Source: Streptomyces sp. ALI-76-A
GTDB lineage: Bacteria > Actinomycetota > Actinomycetes > Streptomycetales > Streptomycetaceae
Assembly (NCBI RefSeq): GCF_030287445.1
Contig: NZ_JASVWB010000002.1
Location: 4,030,001 to 4,094,000, forward strand
Length of the DNA stretch: 64,000 bases
Direction of reading: 5' to 3'
The notes under the pieces were generated by a model. It saw only the letters and a list, made by a program, of their open reading frames with translations. It had not been told where the DNA came from and did no database searches. A program made the position numbers and the translations under genes. This document shows positions 51,646 through 61,479 of the stretch, piece by piece (position 1 is the stretch's first letter; every line of letters starts with the position of its first letter).

Positions 51646-54123
51646 TCAGTCGGCGCTCTCCTCCGGTGAGTGCTCCGGGTCCAGTTCCAACGCCCGTTCG
51701 ACATCGGCCGACGCCTTCGCACGGGAACCGAGTGCCAGGTGCACCCTCGACCGCCGCCGGAGTGCCCAGACGTACTCCGGACTGAGGTCGAGAGCGCGAT
51801 CCAGATCGGCAAGCGCCTCCGTGAGCCGGCCCATCCTGGCCAGGCAATCGCCGCGGCTCGCGTAGGCCGAGGCGTAGTCGCCGTCGAGGGCGAGGGCCCG
51901 GTCGAAGTCGGCGAGGGCGTGTTCGTGGCGGCCGGCGCCGGTGAGCGCGTCGCCCCGCTCGCAGAACACCCAGGCCGTGTCGGGCCCCAGGGCGACGGCG
52001 CGGTCCAGATCGGCCAGGCGTCGCTCCTGGTCGCCGCGCCACCGCCACACGCGCGCCCGTCGCACCAACGCCCAGACGTAGCCGGGATCCAGTTCCAGGG
52101 CCCGGTCCAGATCCGAGACCGCACCCTCGACGTCACCGAGCAGATGCCGGACGGCTCCTCGGGAGGCCCAAGCCGTCTTCCTCGCCGGATCGAGTCCGAC
52201 CGCCCTGCCCAAGTCCCGTACCGCTGCTTCGTAGCTGCCCATGAGTCGGTGGTAGTCACCACGCAGAGCAAGGGTGCCGGCCTCGTCCGGCGCCAGCTCG
52301 TCGGCCCGGTCCAGATCAGTGACGGCACCGCGGTAGTCGCCTTGGTGCGCCCTCGTGATCGCCCTGCCCACGTACGCCGGTGCCGACTCCGGATCGAGTG
52401 CGACGGCACGATCGAACTCGACCAGCGCCGTGGCGTGATTCCCGGCGCCACAGAGCTCGGCTCCCCGGAGCCTGTACGCCTCCGCCTGTCCCTGTGCGTC
52501 GAGGCGGCCCTTCGCCAGCAGTACCCCCAGCACTTCGAGGACGCCACCGCTCTCCAACGCCCCCAGGACCTCGTGCCCCCACTCCCCGGCCTTCCCCGCA
52601 TCCGCGTCCTCCCCGGCCTGCACCAGCGCCCGCGCCCACCGCCGCGCCACCACGTCACCCTCACCGCAGGCATCCACGAGTTCCCGGGACACCATCGGGA
52701 GAGCGGCGCGGGGCCTCGCGCAGAGCAGGTGGTAGGACTGGGCGAGCCGGAGCTCACGCCACTCGTCGTCCCGCCACAACCCGTCCGAGGGCAGGTCCGC
52801 CTCGACGTCCGCCCGCCACCGGCCGAACGCCTCGGCCAAGCGGAGGTGCCGGTCGGCCCACCCGCGAGGTGAGCGCAGCCGCTGTAGGCGGAGCATCGGC
52901 GCCCGCACCACGTCGTGATACTGCGTCCGCTCCCCGCGCTCACTGAGGAACGGCTTGTTCCTCAGCCATGAGAAGAGGGCGTCGGCGTCCTCCTCGGGAC
53001 AGTCCGCAGCCGCCCGGAACACGTCCGCGTTCAGCCACCGCGGCAGCGCGCACGCCAGCGCGACGCCCCGACGCACCGGGTCTCGCTCCCATTTCAGGAA
53101 CCGTTCCACGGCGTCCGCGCTCGGGTCCCCCACCCCGCCCGGGCCGGCGGGCCGGGTCTCCGCGAGGGTCGACACCAGAACCGGCAGCCCGCCCGTGAGG
53201 CGAAGTACCTCGGCAACGACCGACTCCTCGCGCACCCCTCTGTCGGCCAGCAGCCCTCTCGCCTCCGCCTCCGTGAAGGGCCGCAGCGGGAAGTCCGTCA
53301 TGAAGTCGGCGAACCCGCCCCAGCGAGCGGTGTCGAAGGGCTGCTGGCCGGCCGTCACCACCACGACGTTGGCGGCGAGGGCGCCGTACCGGTCGGTCGT
53401 CATGATCTCGCGCAGCCAGCCGCCGAGGAACGGCCCGGTCCGCTCGTACGTGTCGAAGAACAGCACGATCCACGGCGCCGCGGATGCGGCGTCCGCCAGC
53501 TCGCCGAGCAGCGCCGGGGTGAGGACGCTCTCGGGGGACAGCACGATCTGCACGTCCTCCTGGCTGCGAAAACGTGCGCTGAGGCCGGCGCGCAGCCGGT
53601 CGGCGCCCTGGGCCAGCCGATCGGCGTCGACGGCGCCGGCGAAGGGGCCGGCGCCCGGGAGCAGCCCGAGTCCGGCAAGGCCGAGCCGGACCGCCGTCGT
53701 CGTCACCGACGACGGGCCCTCGGGCTCGGGCTCCAGCGCGGACAGCACCGCCTCGGCTTCGTGCCGCCGTTCCCGGTGCGCGGTCAGCAGCCGGTCGAGC
53801 TCCTTGAACCGGTGTCCCTGCGCGGCGAGTTGGCGGCTGATCGTGTCCATCGCCTCCGGCACGCTGCCGGCGCTCTCGTCGACGTACGCCGTGACCGCTC
53901 CGCGTTCGCGGGCGATGTGCTCCAACTCCCTTACCAGGAAGGTCTTTCCGACCCCCGCGTTCCCGTGTACGTGGAACAGGAACCGGTGCCGCTCGTCATC
54001 CGGCGCCAGGTCGAGGTTCCGCCGGAACGCGGCTCGCTCGTCACTGCGCCCCACGAACCCGGCGCGTCGGCGCAGCCGGATCAGCTCCTGCATCGACGGC
54101 CGCGTCGGCCTCATCCGCACCAC
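51646..54123 (-). CDS. NTPase-TPR (STAND-like) protein
   Basis: An 825-residue cytoplasmic protein. After FVGRSDERAAFRRNL comes a P-loop (HGNAGVGKTF, Lys60) and a Walker B strand (WIVLFFDTYER, about 240); an RPFTEAEARGLL helix and winged-helix-like region follow to about 500. The last 280 residues hold eight 34-residue TPR units (ALVEFDRAVALDPESAPAYV type). This is the build of STAND switch ATPases, in which repeats sense and the NTPase module oligomerises; no effector domain is seen. GTG 54123 or ATG 54114 are possible starts. The stop is four bases from that of the convergent DUF397 gene. Confidence 0.82.
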   Translation of the reverse strand: MVRMRPTRPSMQELIRLRRRAGFVGRSDERAAFRRNLDLAPDDERHRFLFHVHGNAGVGKTFLVRELEHIARERGAVTAYVDESAGSVPEAMDTISRQLAAQGHRFKELDRLLTAHRERRHEAEAVLSALEPEPEGPSSVTTTAVRLGLAGLGLLPGAGPFAGAVDADRLAQGADRLRAGLSARFRSQEDVQIVLSPESVLTPALLGELADAASAAPWIVLFFDTYERTGPFLGGWLREIMTTDRYGALAANVVVVTAGQQPFDTARWGGFADFMTDFPLRPFTEAEARGLLADRGVREESVVAEVLRLTGGLPVLVSTLAETRPAGPGGVGDPSADAVERFLKWERDPVRRGVALACALPRWLNADVFRAAADCPEEDADALFSWLRNKPFLSERGERTQYHDVVRAPMLRLQRLRSPRGWADRHLRLAEAFGRWRADVEADLPSDGLWRDDEWRELRLAQSYHLLCARPRAALPMVSRELVDACGEGDVVARRWARALVQAGEDADAGKAGEWGHEVLGALESGGVLEVLGVLLAKGRLDAQGQAEAYRLRGAELCGAGNHATALVEFDRAVALDPESAPAYVGRAITRAHQGDYRGAVTDLDRADELAPDEAGTLALRGDYHRLMGSYEAAVRDLGRAVGLDPARKTAWASRGAVRHLLGDVEGAVSDLDRALELDPGYVWALVRRARVWRWRGDQERRLADLDRAVALGPDTAWVFCERGDALTGAGRHEHALADFDRALALDGDYASAYASRGDCLARMGRLTEALADLDRALDLSPEYVWALRRRSRVHLALGSRAKASADVERALELDPEHSPEESAD

Positions 54124-54365
54124 CCCCGTAGCCGGTCCGGCAGAAGTCTGGCAGAGGCCTCGGTATCAGGGACAGTCGCCCTTCGAGGTGACCGCGGAAC
54201 ACGTGCGGGAGGGCCGTCGGGCCGCGTCCACCCGCCGGACACCGGATGACTTCTCAACTCAGCTCGGGACAAGGCGCGTTCGGTGTCCCTTCCACGGATC
54301 TCCGTCGCTGTCATTCTGGCTCGATGCGTATCGGAACCCCGTCGCCGGCGGGGAAGATGACCGCC

Positions 54366-54872
54366 ATGGCCACTACAACCTCACGCGGTGCGCTCCAGCT
54401 CACCGCCACTCTTCTCACCGCGTCCGTCGCCCTCTACATGGTGCTCGTCGCCTTCGGGAACATCACCGACTTCGGGACCAACCAGCAGTTCGTGCGGCAC
54501 GTGCTGGCGATGGACACGACGTTCAAGGACGACGACCTGATGTGGAGAGCGATCACCAGCGAGGGGCTTCAGGACGCGGCGTACGTCGCCATCATCGTCT
54601 GGGAGACCGTCGCCGCCCTCGTGCTGGTCTACGGGACCTGGCTGTGGGCCCGGCGGGACCTCGGCGGTGCCCGCCGGTTCTCCACGTACGGCCTGCTGAT
54701 GGTGATGCTGCTGTTCGGGGCCGGGTTCATCGCGATCGGCGGTGAGTGGTTCGCGATGTGGCAGTCCGAGGACTGGAACGGGCTGGACGCGGCGACCCGG
54801 GCGTTCGTGTTCAGCGGGATCGTGCTGCTGGTGGTCAACCTGCCGTCGGGGGCGGAGCGGACCGCCGCCTGA
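54366..54872 (+). CDS. DUF2165-family small membrane protein
   Basis: A 168-residue protein with four membrane segments (12-33, 75-95, 108-128, 143-160) and the DUF2165 loops GNITDFGTNQQFVRHVLAMD and IGGEWFAMWQSEDWNG. ATG 54366 is preferred to 54357 and 54324 because GGGGAAG is then at a workable distance. Its role is unknown. Confidence 0.85.
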   Translation: MATTTSRGALQLTATLLTASVALYMVLVAFGNITDFGTNQQFVRHVLAMDTTFKDDDLMWRAITSEGLQDAAYVAIIVWETVAALVLVYGTWLWARRDLGGARRFSTYGLLMVMLLFGAGFIAIGGEWFAMWQSEDWNGLDAATRAFVFSGIVLLVVNLPSGAERTAA

Positions 54873-54903
54873 GCACCGGTCAGCGACCGCGCGACCGGCA
54901 CGG

Positions 54904-55467
54904 CTACTTGACCACCACGACCGTCGTGCCGGTCTCGCCGAAGGTCCACAGCGCCGACCCGTCCGCCTTGCCCGTCCGGACGCCACTGGTTTGGACGCCC
55001 GAGGCGGGCGGGGGCGACGAGCCGTCCACCGCGTTCGAGAAGGCGACGGACAGGCCGGACTTGGCGGCGAAGTACATGACGTGCTCGATCTGTACGCCGT
55101 CGGAGCCGGTGGTGGCCTCCGTGCGCCGGGAGATCGTGTAGCTGCCCGGATCCGGGCTCACCGTGCCCGGCCACACCGTGAACGTCCGGCGGGCGACGTC
55201 GCTCGCGTCGACCAGCCACACCCGCTTCTGGCCCAGCGAGTAGACGACGCGCCGCCCGGTGCCGGAGCCGTCCGGCACCGGGGCGGGCGCCGCGGGCTTC
55301 GACGCGGAGGGCCGCGGGCTCGCCGACGTGTCCGGCCGGGCCGCCGTGGCGGTGGGATGCGGCCCCTTGTCCGCCTGTACGCCCAGGACGACGACCGCTG
55401 CGACCGCGCCCGCCGTCAGACCGGTCACCCAGACCCACGAGGGAAGCCGTCGGGCAGGCACGGGCAC
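54904..55467 (-). CDS. Degenerate YkuD (L,D-transpeptidase-like) membrane-anchored protein
   Basis: A 187-residue protein with an N-terminal membrane anchor (WVWVTGLTAGAVAAVVVLGV), a Ser/Pro/Ala-rich linker and a C-terminal domain (about 70-187) that follows YkuD: RRVVYSLGQKRVWLVDA, PGTVSPDPGSYTI, then GVRTGKADGSALW and GTTVVVV. In active enzymes the stretch before the last part reads SHGCIR; here it is TSGVR, so the catalytic His and Cys are missing. GTG 55467 has GGAG upstream. It is probably a wall-binding pseudoenzyme. It lies downstream of no operon and 68 bp from fbiC's stop. Confidence 0.75.
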   Translation of the reverse strand: MPVPARRLPSWVWVTGLTAGAVAAVVVLGVQADKGPHPTATAARPDTSASPRPSASKPAAPAPVPDGSGTGRRVVYSLGQKRVWLVDASDVARRTFTVWPGTVSPDPGSYTISRRTEATTGSDGVQIEHVMYFAAKSGLSVAFSNAVDGSSPPPASGVQTSGVRTGKADGSALWTFGETGTTVVVVK

Positions 55468-55535
55468 GCATCTCCTCAGGTACGGGACCCCTCCCACGAG
55501 GGGTCCGATCATCGTACTGGCCGGAGGCGCTCCCC

Positions 55536-58121
55536 TCAGTCCAGCACCGGCAGCAGCTGCGGCAGGTGTCCGTCGGAGACGGCCGCCGCCCGCTGCCGTT
55601 CCTCCGGGACCTCCCCGTACAGCGTGGTGCGCGGCTTCGCCGGCCGGCCCGCCGCTTCCGCCACCGCGATCAGGTCCTTGACCGACTTGTACGAGCCGTA
55701 GGAGGAGCCCGCCATCCGGGAGATGGTCTCCTCCATCAGCGTGCCGCCGAGGTCGTTCGCGCCGGAGCGGAGCATCTCGGCGGCGCCCTCGGTCCCCAGC
55801 TTCACCCAGCTGGTCTGGATGTTGGGGATCCACGGGTGCAGCAGCAGCCTCGCCATGGCCGTCACCGCCCGGTTGTCCCGCATCGTCGGGCCGGGCCGGG
55901 CGATGCCCGCCAGGTACACCGGTGCGTTGGTGTGGATGAAGGGGAGGGTGACGAACTCCGTGAAGGCGCCCGTGCGTTGCTGGATACCGGCGAGGGTGCG
56001 CAGGTGGCCGAGCCAGTGGCGGGGCTGGTCGACGTGGCCGTACATCATCGTCGACGAGGAGCGGATGCCCAGCTCGTGCGCCGTCGAGATGACCTCGATC
56101 CAGGTCGCCGTCGGCAGTTTGCCCTTGGTCAGGATCCAGCGGACCTCGTCGTCGAGGATCTCGGCCGCCGTGCCGGGGACGGAGTCGAGGCCCGCCTCCT
56201 TCGCGGCCGTCAGCCACTCGCGGATCGAAAGGCCCGTCCTGGTCGCCCCGTTGACGACCTCCATCGGCGAGAAGGCGTGCACGTGCATCCCGGGGACGCG
56301 GGCCTTCACCGCCTTCGCGATGTCGAAGTACGCCGTGCCGGGCAGGTCCGGGTGGATGCCGCCCTGCATGCAGACCTCCACCGCGCCCACCTCCCAGGCC
56401 TGTTGGGCGCGGTCGGCGACCTGGTCCAGGGAGAGGGTGTACGCGTCGGCGTCCGTCCGGCGCTGCGCGAAGGCGCAGAAACGGCAGCCCGTGTAGCAGA
56501 CGTTGGTGAAGTTGATGTTCCGGGTGACGATGTACGTGACGTCGTCGCCGACCGCCGACCTGCGCACGTCGTCCGCGATGCGCGTCAGCGCGTCCAGCGC
56601 CGGACCGTCCGCGTGCAGCAGGGCGAGCGCCTCGGCGTCGGTCAGTCTCGTCGGGTCGTCGGCCGCCGTCGCCAGTGCCTGCCGTACGTCCGTGTCGATG
56701 CGTTCCGGTGCCATGCCGGGGACGGCCGCCTCGCGCAGGGCGCCCCAGTCGCCGTACACCTCGTCGAAGTCGTCGCGGCGGTCGGACGTGCGGCCCTCGG
56801 TGTCGATGGTGCGGTGCAGGTCCGTACGGCCGGTCGGCTCGAAGACCTCCTCCGGCTCCTGCCACGGGTGGCCCTGGACCACCGCGTCGGCGAGGGCGAG
56901 GCCCGTCTCCGGGTCGGCGAGCGCGCGGACGTGCGGGCGCAGCCGCGGGTCCAGCCAGGGCTCGCCGCGCTGGACGAACTCCGGGTACACGCACAGGCGT
57001 TCCCGCAGCTCGAACCCGGCGGCGGCGGAGCGTGCGGCCAGCTCCTCGATCTGCGGCCAGGGGCGCTCGGGGTTGACGTGGTCGATGGTGAGCGGGGAGA
57101 CCCCGCCCCAGTCGTCGATGCCGGCACCGATGAGCCGCTCGTACTCGCTGTCGACGAGGTTCGGCGGGGCCTGGAGGCAGGCGGAGGGGCCCATGAGGTG
57201 GCGGGTGACGGCCACCGTCGCGACCAGCTCGTCGAGTTCCGCGTCCGGCATGCCGCGCATCGCGGTGTCCGGTTTGGCGCGGAAGTTCTGGATGATCAGT
57301 TCCTGGACGCTGTGGTAGGCCCGGGAGACCTTCCGCAGCGCGAACAGGGACTCGGCGCGCTCCTCGTACGTCTCGCCGATCCCGATCAGGATTCCGGACG
57401 TGAACGGCACGGACGAGCGGCCGGCGTCCTCCAGGACGCGCAGCCGGACGGCCGGTTCCTTGTCCGGGGAGCCGTGGTGCGGGCCGCCGGGCTCGGACCA
57501 CAGCCGGGTCGCGGTCGTCTCCAGCATCATGCCCATGCTGGGCGCGACCGGCTTGAGGCGCTGGAAGTCCGTCCAGGTCAGCACGCCGGGGTTGAGGTGG
57601 GGCAGCAGGCCCGTCTCCTCCAGGATCCGGATGGAGATGGCGCGGACGTAGGCGATGGTGTCGTCGTAGCCGTGCGCGTCCAGCCATTCGCGCGCCTCGG
57701 GCCAGCGGTCCTCGGGCTTGTCGCCGAGGGTGATCAGGGCTTCCTTGCAGCCGAGGGCGGCGCCGCGGCGGGCCACGTCCAGGACCTCGTCGGGGGACAT
57801 GAACATGCCGTGGCCCTCGCGGCGCAGCTTGCCGGGGACCGTGACGAAGGTGCAGTAGTGGCACTTGTCCCGGCACAGCCGGGTGAGGGGGATGAAGACG
57901 CTCTTCGAGTACGTGATGACACCGGGGCGGCCCGCCGCCGCGAGGCCCGCGTCCCGCACCCGGGCGGCCGACGCGGCGAGGTCGTCGAGGGCCTCACCGC
58001 GAGCCTGGAGCAGCACCGCCGCCTCGGAGACGTCCAGGGTGACGCCGTCCCGGGCGCGTTTGAGGGCGCGACGCATGGAGTTCTCGGTGGGGCCGGTTCC
58101 GGAGGTCGCGGAAGTCGTCAT
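55536..58121 (-). CDS. fbiC: FO synthase (CofG-CofH fusion), coenzyme F420 biosynthesis
   Basis: This 861-residue enzyme makes the deazaflavin FO from tyrosine and 5-amino-6-ribitylaminouracil. Two radical-SAM units are fused, each with a CX3CX2C iron-sulfur motif: Cys83-Cys87-Cys90 ([11 protein letters not shown], CofG part) and Cys542-Cys546-Cys549 ([11 protein letters not shown], CofH part). The start is ATG 58121. Fusion is the actinobacterial form; archaea have separate proteins. An F420-dependent oxidoreductase gene follows it upstream on the same strand. Confidence 0.96.
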   Translation of the reverse strand: MTTSATSGTGPTENSMRRALKRARDGVTLDVSEAAVLLQARGEALDDLAASAARVRDAGLAAAGRPGVITYSKSVFIPLTRLCRDKCHYCTFVTVPGKLRREGHGMFMSPDEVLDVARRGAALGCKEALITLGDKPEDRWPEAREWLDAHGYDDTIAYVRAISIRILEETGLLPHLNPGVLTWTDFQRLKPVAPSMGMMLETTATRLWSEPGGPHHGSPDKEPAVRLRVLEDAGRSSVPFTSGILIGIGETYEERAESLFALRKVSRAYHSVQELIIQNFRAKPDTAMRGMPDAELDELVATVAVTRHLMGPSACLQAPPNLVDSEYERLIGAGIDDWGGVSPLTIDHVNPERPWPQIEELAARSAAAGFELRERLCVYPEFVQRGEPWLDPRLRPHVRALADPETGLALADAVVQGHPWQEPEEVFEPTGRTDLHRTIDTEGRTSDRRDDFDEVYGDWGALREAAVPGMAPERIDTDVRQALATAADDPTRLTDAEALALLHADGPALDALTRIADDVRRSAVGDDVTYIVTRNINFTNVCYTGCRFCAFAQRRTDADAYTLSLDQVADRAQQAWEVGAVEVCMQGGIHPDLPGTAYFDIAKAVKARVPGMHVHAFSPMEVVNGATRTGLSIREWLTAAKEAGLDSVPGTAAEILDDEVRWILTKGKLPTATWIEVISTAHELGIRSSSTMMYGHVDQPRHWLGHLRTLAGIQQRTGAFTEFVTLPFIHTNAPVYLAGIARPGPTMRDNRAVTAMARLLLHPWIPNIQTSWVKLGTEGAAEMLRSGANDLGGTLMEETISRMAGSSYGSYKSVKDLIAVAEAAGRPAKPRTTLYGEVPEERQRAAAVSDGHLPQLLPVLD

Positions 58122-58388
58122 CCATCGAGCATACGAGCGACCTGATCAGCCCCGACAAGCACCGCCCGATTCGTCCCCGGGCGGGGATGCGCCACGGGGC
58201 ATGGACGCGGGGCGCGGGTGCCTGGGGCAGGCGGGGGCACAGCCACCGGGCGGCAGCCGGGCCACGGCGGCCGGACAGCACACGCGTCCCGGCCGCCAGG
58301 CCGCACGCCTGCACAGCCGCCAAGCGGCACACGCGTCGCAGCCGTCAGGCGGCACAGACCTCGCGGCCGCACGACACCCGGCCGAACG

Positions 58389-59252
58389 TCAGCCGGAGAC
58401 CTGACCGGAGACATAGGGCGCGTACTGGTCCAGTGCCTTCAGCGTCTCCGACTCGTCGGCCGGGGGTAGCTGCGCCACGACCTCCTCGATGCCGAGTTCG
58501 GCGTAGTGCGCGAGCTTGCCCGGGGTCGGGTGGACGGCGTACGGGACGATCTGGAGGGCGGCCGGGTCGCGGCCGGCGTCCGCCCAGGCCGCCCGCAGAA
58601 CGGGCAGCGACTCCGACAGGCCCCGGCCGCCGATCGGCAGCCACCCGTCGGCGTACTCGCAGATGTGCGCGAACAGCTTCGGGCCGGCTGCCCCGCCGAC
58701 GAGCGTGCGCGGACCGACGACCGGACCGCGCGGCTCCTGCACGGGCTTCGGGTACGCGAAACTGGCTCGCACGCTCCCGAACTCACCCGTGTACGAGGTC
58801 GGCGCCCCGCTCCACAGGGCCCGCATCAACGCCATCCGGTCCCGCACCAGTTCGCGCCGCGTGCGCCACTGGACGCCGTGGTCGTCGGCCTCCTCCGCGT
58901 TCCACCCGAAGCCGAGGCCGAGGGTGAACCGCCCGCCGGAGAGGTGGTCGAGGGTCGCGATCTGCTTGGCGAGGTCGATCGGGTCGTGCTGGGCGACGAG
59001 CGTGATGCCGGTGCCGAGCCCGAGCCGCTCGGTGACGGCGGCGGCCTGGCCGAGCGCGACGAAGGGGTCGAGCGTACGACCGTACTCGGGCGGCAGCTCG
59101 CCGCCGGCCGGGTAGGGGCTGGTCCGCTCGACGGGGATGTGCGTGTGCTCGGGCAGATACAGCCCGGCGAACCCACGAAGCTCCAGCTCGCGGGCGAGCC
59201 GGGTCGGGGCGATCGTCTCGTCGGTGAGGAAGACCGTCACGGAGATGCGCAT
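58389..59252 (-). CDS. LLM-class F420-dependent oxidoreductase
   Basis: A 287-residue luciferase-like TIM barrel (FAGLYLPEHTHIPVERTSPYP, LDHLSGGRFTLGLGFGWNAEE, GGRGLSESLPVLRAAW). This subgroup uses reduced F420. It is on the same strand as fbiC, 267 bp before it; the gap is GCC-rich with no clear terminator, so co-transcription is possible. The substrate is unknown. Confidence 0.9.
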   Translation of the reverse strand: MRISVTVFLTDETIAPTRLARELELRGFAGLYLPEHTHIPVERTSPYPAGGELPPEYGRTLDPFVALGQAAAVTERLGLGTGITLVAQHDPIDLAKQIATLDHLSGGRFTLGLGFGWNAEEADDHGVQWRTRRELVRDRMALMRALWSGAPTSYTGEFGSVRASFAYPKPVQEPRGPVVGPRTLVGGAAGPKLFAHICEYADGWLPIGGRGLSESLPVLRAAWADAGRDPAALQIVPYAVHPTPGKLAHYAELGIEEVVAQLPPADESETLKALDQYAPYVSGQVSG

Positions 59253-59312
59253 GGGTCATCTGTACCGGGCCCGGCCCCACCTGTCCATACCGACCGGTCG
59301 GCACTCTCCGCC

Positions 59313-59840
59313 GCTTCCGGGGACGCCACGCTGGTGGCGTCGGTGCGGGACGGCGGCCGGGACTGGATCCCGGCGATGGGCAGCAGCGACGCCCACCGCG
59401 CCCCGGACGCGGTGGGCCTCCCCCAGACGGTGGTGCTGGCCGACGACCTCACCCGCGAGGCGATCCAGGACGGCATCCGCGCGGGCCGCTCGTACGTCGC
59501 CGAGTCGCGGCACGTCTCCCTCGCCTTCACGGCGAGCGGCGGGCGCGGCGAACACGCGGGCATCGGCGGTCGGTTGCGGGTCGCCGCGGACACCCCGGTG
59601 ACGGTACGCCTGGAGGTGACGGGCGCCCCGCGCTGCGTCGTCCGCCTGGTGACCGACCAGGGCGTGCTGTTCACCGGCGCACCGCTGCCGGTGACGGGCT
59701 CGGGGGTCGTGGAGTGGCGCACGACTGCCTCGTACGCGGCGTACGTCCGCGCCGAGGTACGGCACGAGACGGCGGCGGGGCCGCTGCCGGGGGCCCTGGC
59801 GGCGTTCACGAACCCGATCTTCCTGGGACGGGCCGGGTGA
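59313..59840 (+). pseudogene. 5'-truncated CehA/McbA-type PHP metallohydrolase remnant
   Basis: About 175 codons match the C-terminal part of CehA/McbA proteins: WIPAMGSSDAHRAPDAVGLPQ, then TREAIQDGIRAGRSYVAES and a beta-rich tail. The N-terminal PHP metal motifs (the usual DxHxH start) are absent; upstream the frame runs antisense through the oxidoreductase gene and has no homology. Loss of the 5' part by deletion is the simplest reading. Confidence 0.75.
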
Positions 59841-60056
59841 CGGGCGGGGTCGGGGTGCGGGTGACGAGCCGGTGACGGACGGGCCTCGGCCCACGGGCCG
59901 GTGCCGGTGGCCCGGGCGCGGGCCGCGGGGTTCGGTGACGGTGTCCGGCCGGTGGGCGGCGCGGATGTCGCCGATCGGTGCGGGCGTGCCCTGAGCGGCC
60001 GTCTCCAGGGCAGGGGAGGGCGTGGTGGGCACACGGGGCGTGTGGCCGTCGGTTCG

Positions 60057-60143
60057 CCGTGGCCGGACGCCCGTATCCCGTGGCCGGACGCCCGTATACC
60101 CCGTGGCCGGACGCCCGTACCCCGTGGACCGGACGCCCGTTCG
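60057..60143. repeat. Tandem repeat of about 21 bp, four copies
   Basis: Units at 60057-60077, 60078-60100, 60101-60121 and 60122-60143 share CCGTGGCCGGACGCCCGTA. The 382-bp stretch 59841-60222 otherwise shows no gene. Confidence 0.88.
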
Positions 60144-60222
60144 CCGTGGAACCCGTACGCCATGGCCGGACGGCTCCCGCGCAGGGGGCGGCGGTGCGGG
60201 GGCGGAAGCGGGCCGGTCCGCG

Positions 60223-60894
60223 TCACTCGGTGGCGGCGACGCCGACGCCGATGCCGATGAACAGCCAGCCCGTCGCCTGCTCCCAACGGCGGCGGACGAG
60301 TGGGCGGTTGAGCACGGACCGCAGCTGCGCGGCGACGCCGACGAGCAGCAGCCAGTAGACGACGCCGATCGCGATGTCGAGGGCGCCGAGGAGCAGGATC
60401 TGCTCGGTGGGTGAGCCGTCGTGGTGGAGGAACTGGGGCAGGACGCTGAGGAAGAACAGCGCCGCCTTGGGGTTGAGGACGTTCGTCAGGAAGCCCTCGG
60501 CGAAACTCGCGCGGCGGCTGACGGCGACGTCCTGCGCCCCCTCGCCGCCGGCCTCGCGCTCCGGCGGGCCCGCGTCCGGCTCACCGTCCTCCCGGGTCCG
60601 GCCGCCGGCCCCGCGCCGCGCCTGGAGCAGGGCCCGCACCCCCAGGTACACCAGGTAGCCGGCGCCCGCGAGTTTGATGAGGGTGAACGCCAGGGCCGAT
60701 CCGGCGGCGATCACCGACAGGCCCAGGACCGCGGCGCCCATGTGCACGCACAGCCCCGCCTGCGCTCCCAGGGCGGCCGCCCTGCCCAGCGCGGGCCGGC
60801 GGGCGGCCGCCCGCACGATCACCAGGAAGTCCGGGCCGGGGACCGCGTAGGCCAGCAGTACCACCCCGAGGAACCCCACCAGATCGACCGACAT
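60223..60894 (-). CDS. LysE/RhtB-family amino-acid exporter
   Basis: A 223-residue membrane protein with six spans and the LysE signatures LLAYAVPGPDFLVIVRAA (start) and GFLTNVLNPKAALFFLSVLPQF (about 134-155). A longer than usual cytoplasmic loop (about 92-125, charged) separates spans 3 and 4. The exported amino acid cannot be told. Confidence 0.92.
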   Translation of the reverse strand: MSVDLVGFLGVVLLAYAVPGPDFLVIVRAAARRPALGRAAALGAQAGLCVHMGAAVLGLSVIAAGSALAFTLIKLAGAGYLVYLGVRALLQARRGAGGRTREDGEPDAGPPEREAGGEGAQDVAVSRRASFAEGFLTNVLNPKAALFFLSVLPQFLHHDGSPTEQILLLGALDIAIGVVYWLLLVGVAAQLRSVLNRPLVRRRWEQATGWLFIGIGVGVAATE

Positions 60895-60998
60895 CGGCCC
60901 GCTCCGTCCTGTGCGCCCGCCCCTGGGCCCACGTCCGGCCTACCGTGTTCCACTGCGAGAGCACGTCATGCGCCCGCCCACGACAGGAGCCCGTCCCC

Positions 60999-61394
60999 AT
61001 GTCCCGCCCAGCCGAGCTGAAGTACCGGGCGGTCGCCGCCTTCCAGCGCCGCGTCGGCAACCCCGTCCTCGGCCGCCTGCCGGTCCAGACCGTCCTGGAG
61101 ACCACCGGCCGCACCTCGGGCCTGCCCCGCCGCACCCCGGTGGGCGGCCGGCGGACCGGGGACTCCTTCTGGCTGGTCTCCGAGTTCGGCGAGCGCTCCC
61201 AGTACGTCCGCAACATCAGGGCGGACCCGCGGGTGCGGGTGCGCATCCGCGGACGGTGGTACGCCGGGACGGCCCACCTCATGCCCGAGGACGACCCCGT
61301 CGCCCGGCTGCGCACGCTGCCCCGCCTCAACAGCGCGGGCGTACGGCTGCTGGGGGCGGGCCTGCTGACGGTGCGGGTGGATCTGGACCGGTGA
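60999..61394 (+). CDS. Ddn-like deazaflavin (F420)-dependent nitroreductase-family protein
   Basis: A 131-residue split-barrel protein with the family core VLETTGRTSGLPRRTPVG and SEFGERSQYVRNIRADPRVRVRIRG. The relatives bind F420 and reduce quinones or nitro compounds. ATG 60999 has GGAG ten bases upstream. It is the third F420-linked gene within 6 kb. Confidence 0.9.
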   Translation: MSRPAELKYRAVAAFQRRVGNPVLGRLPVQTVLETTGRTSGLPRRTPVGGRRTGDSFWLVSEFGERSQYVRNIRADPRVRVRIRGRWYAGTAHLMPEDDPVARLRTLPRLNSAGVRLLGAGLLTVRVDLDR

Positions 61395-61479
61395 CCGGCG
61401 CCTCAGCCCCGTCCGGGCCGACGGCGGGCCCCGGCACCGCGGACCGCCCCCGGCCGGTGGCCGGGAGCCGTCCGGCTCC

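Noticed and set aside
58506..59312. N-terminal part of the long plus-strand frame ending at 59840
   Set aside because: It runs antisense through the F420 oxidoreductase gene and lacks similarity to PHP hydrolases; only the part after 59313 does.
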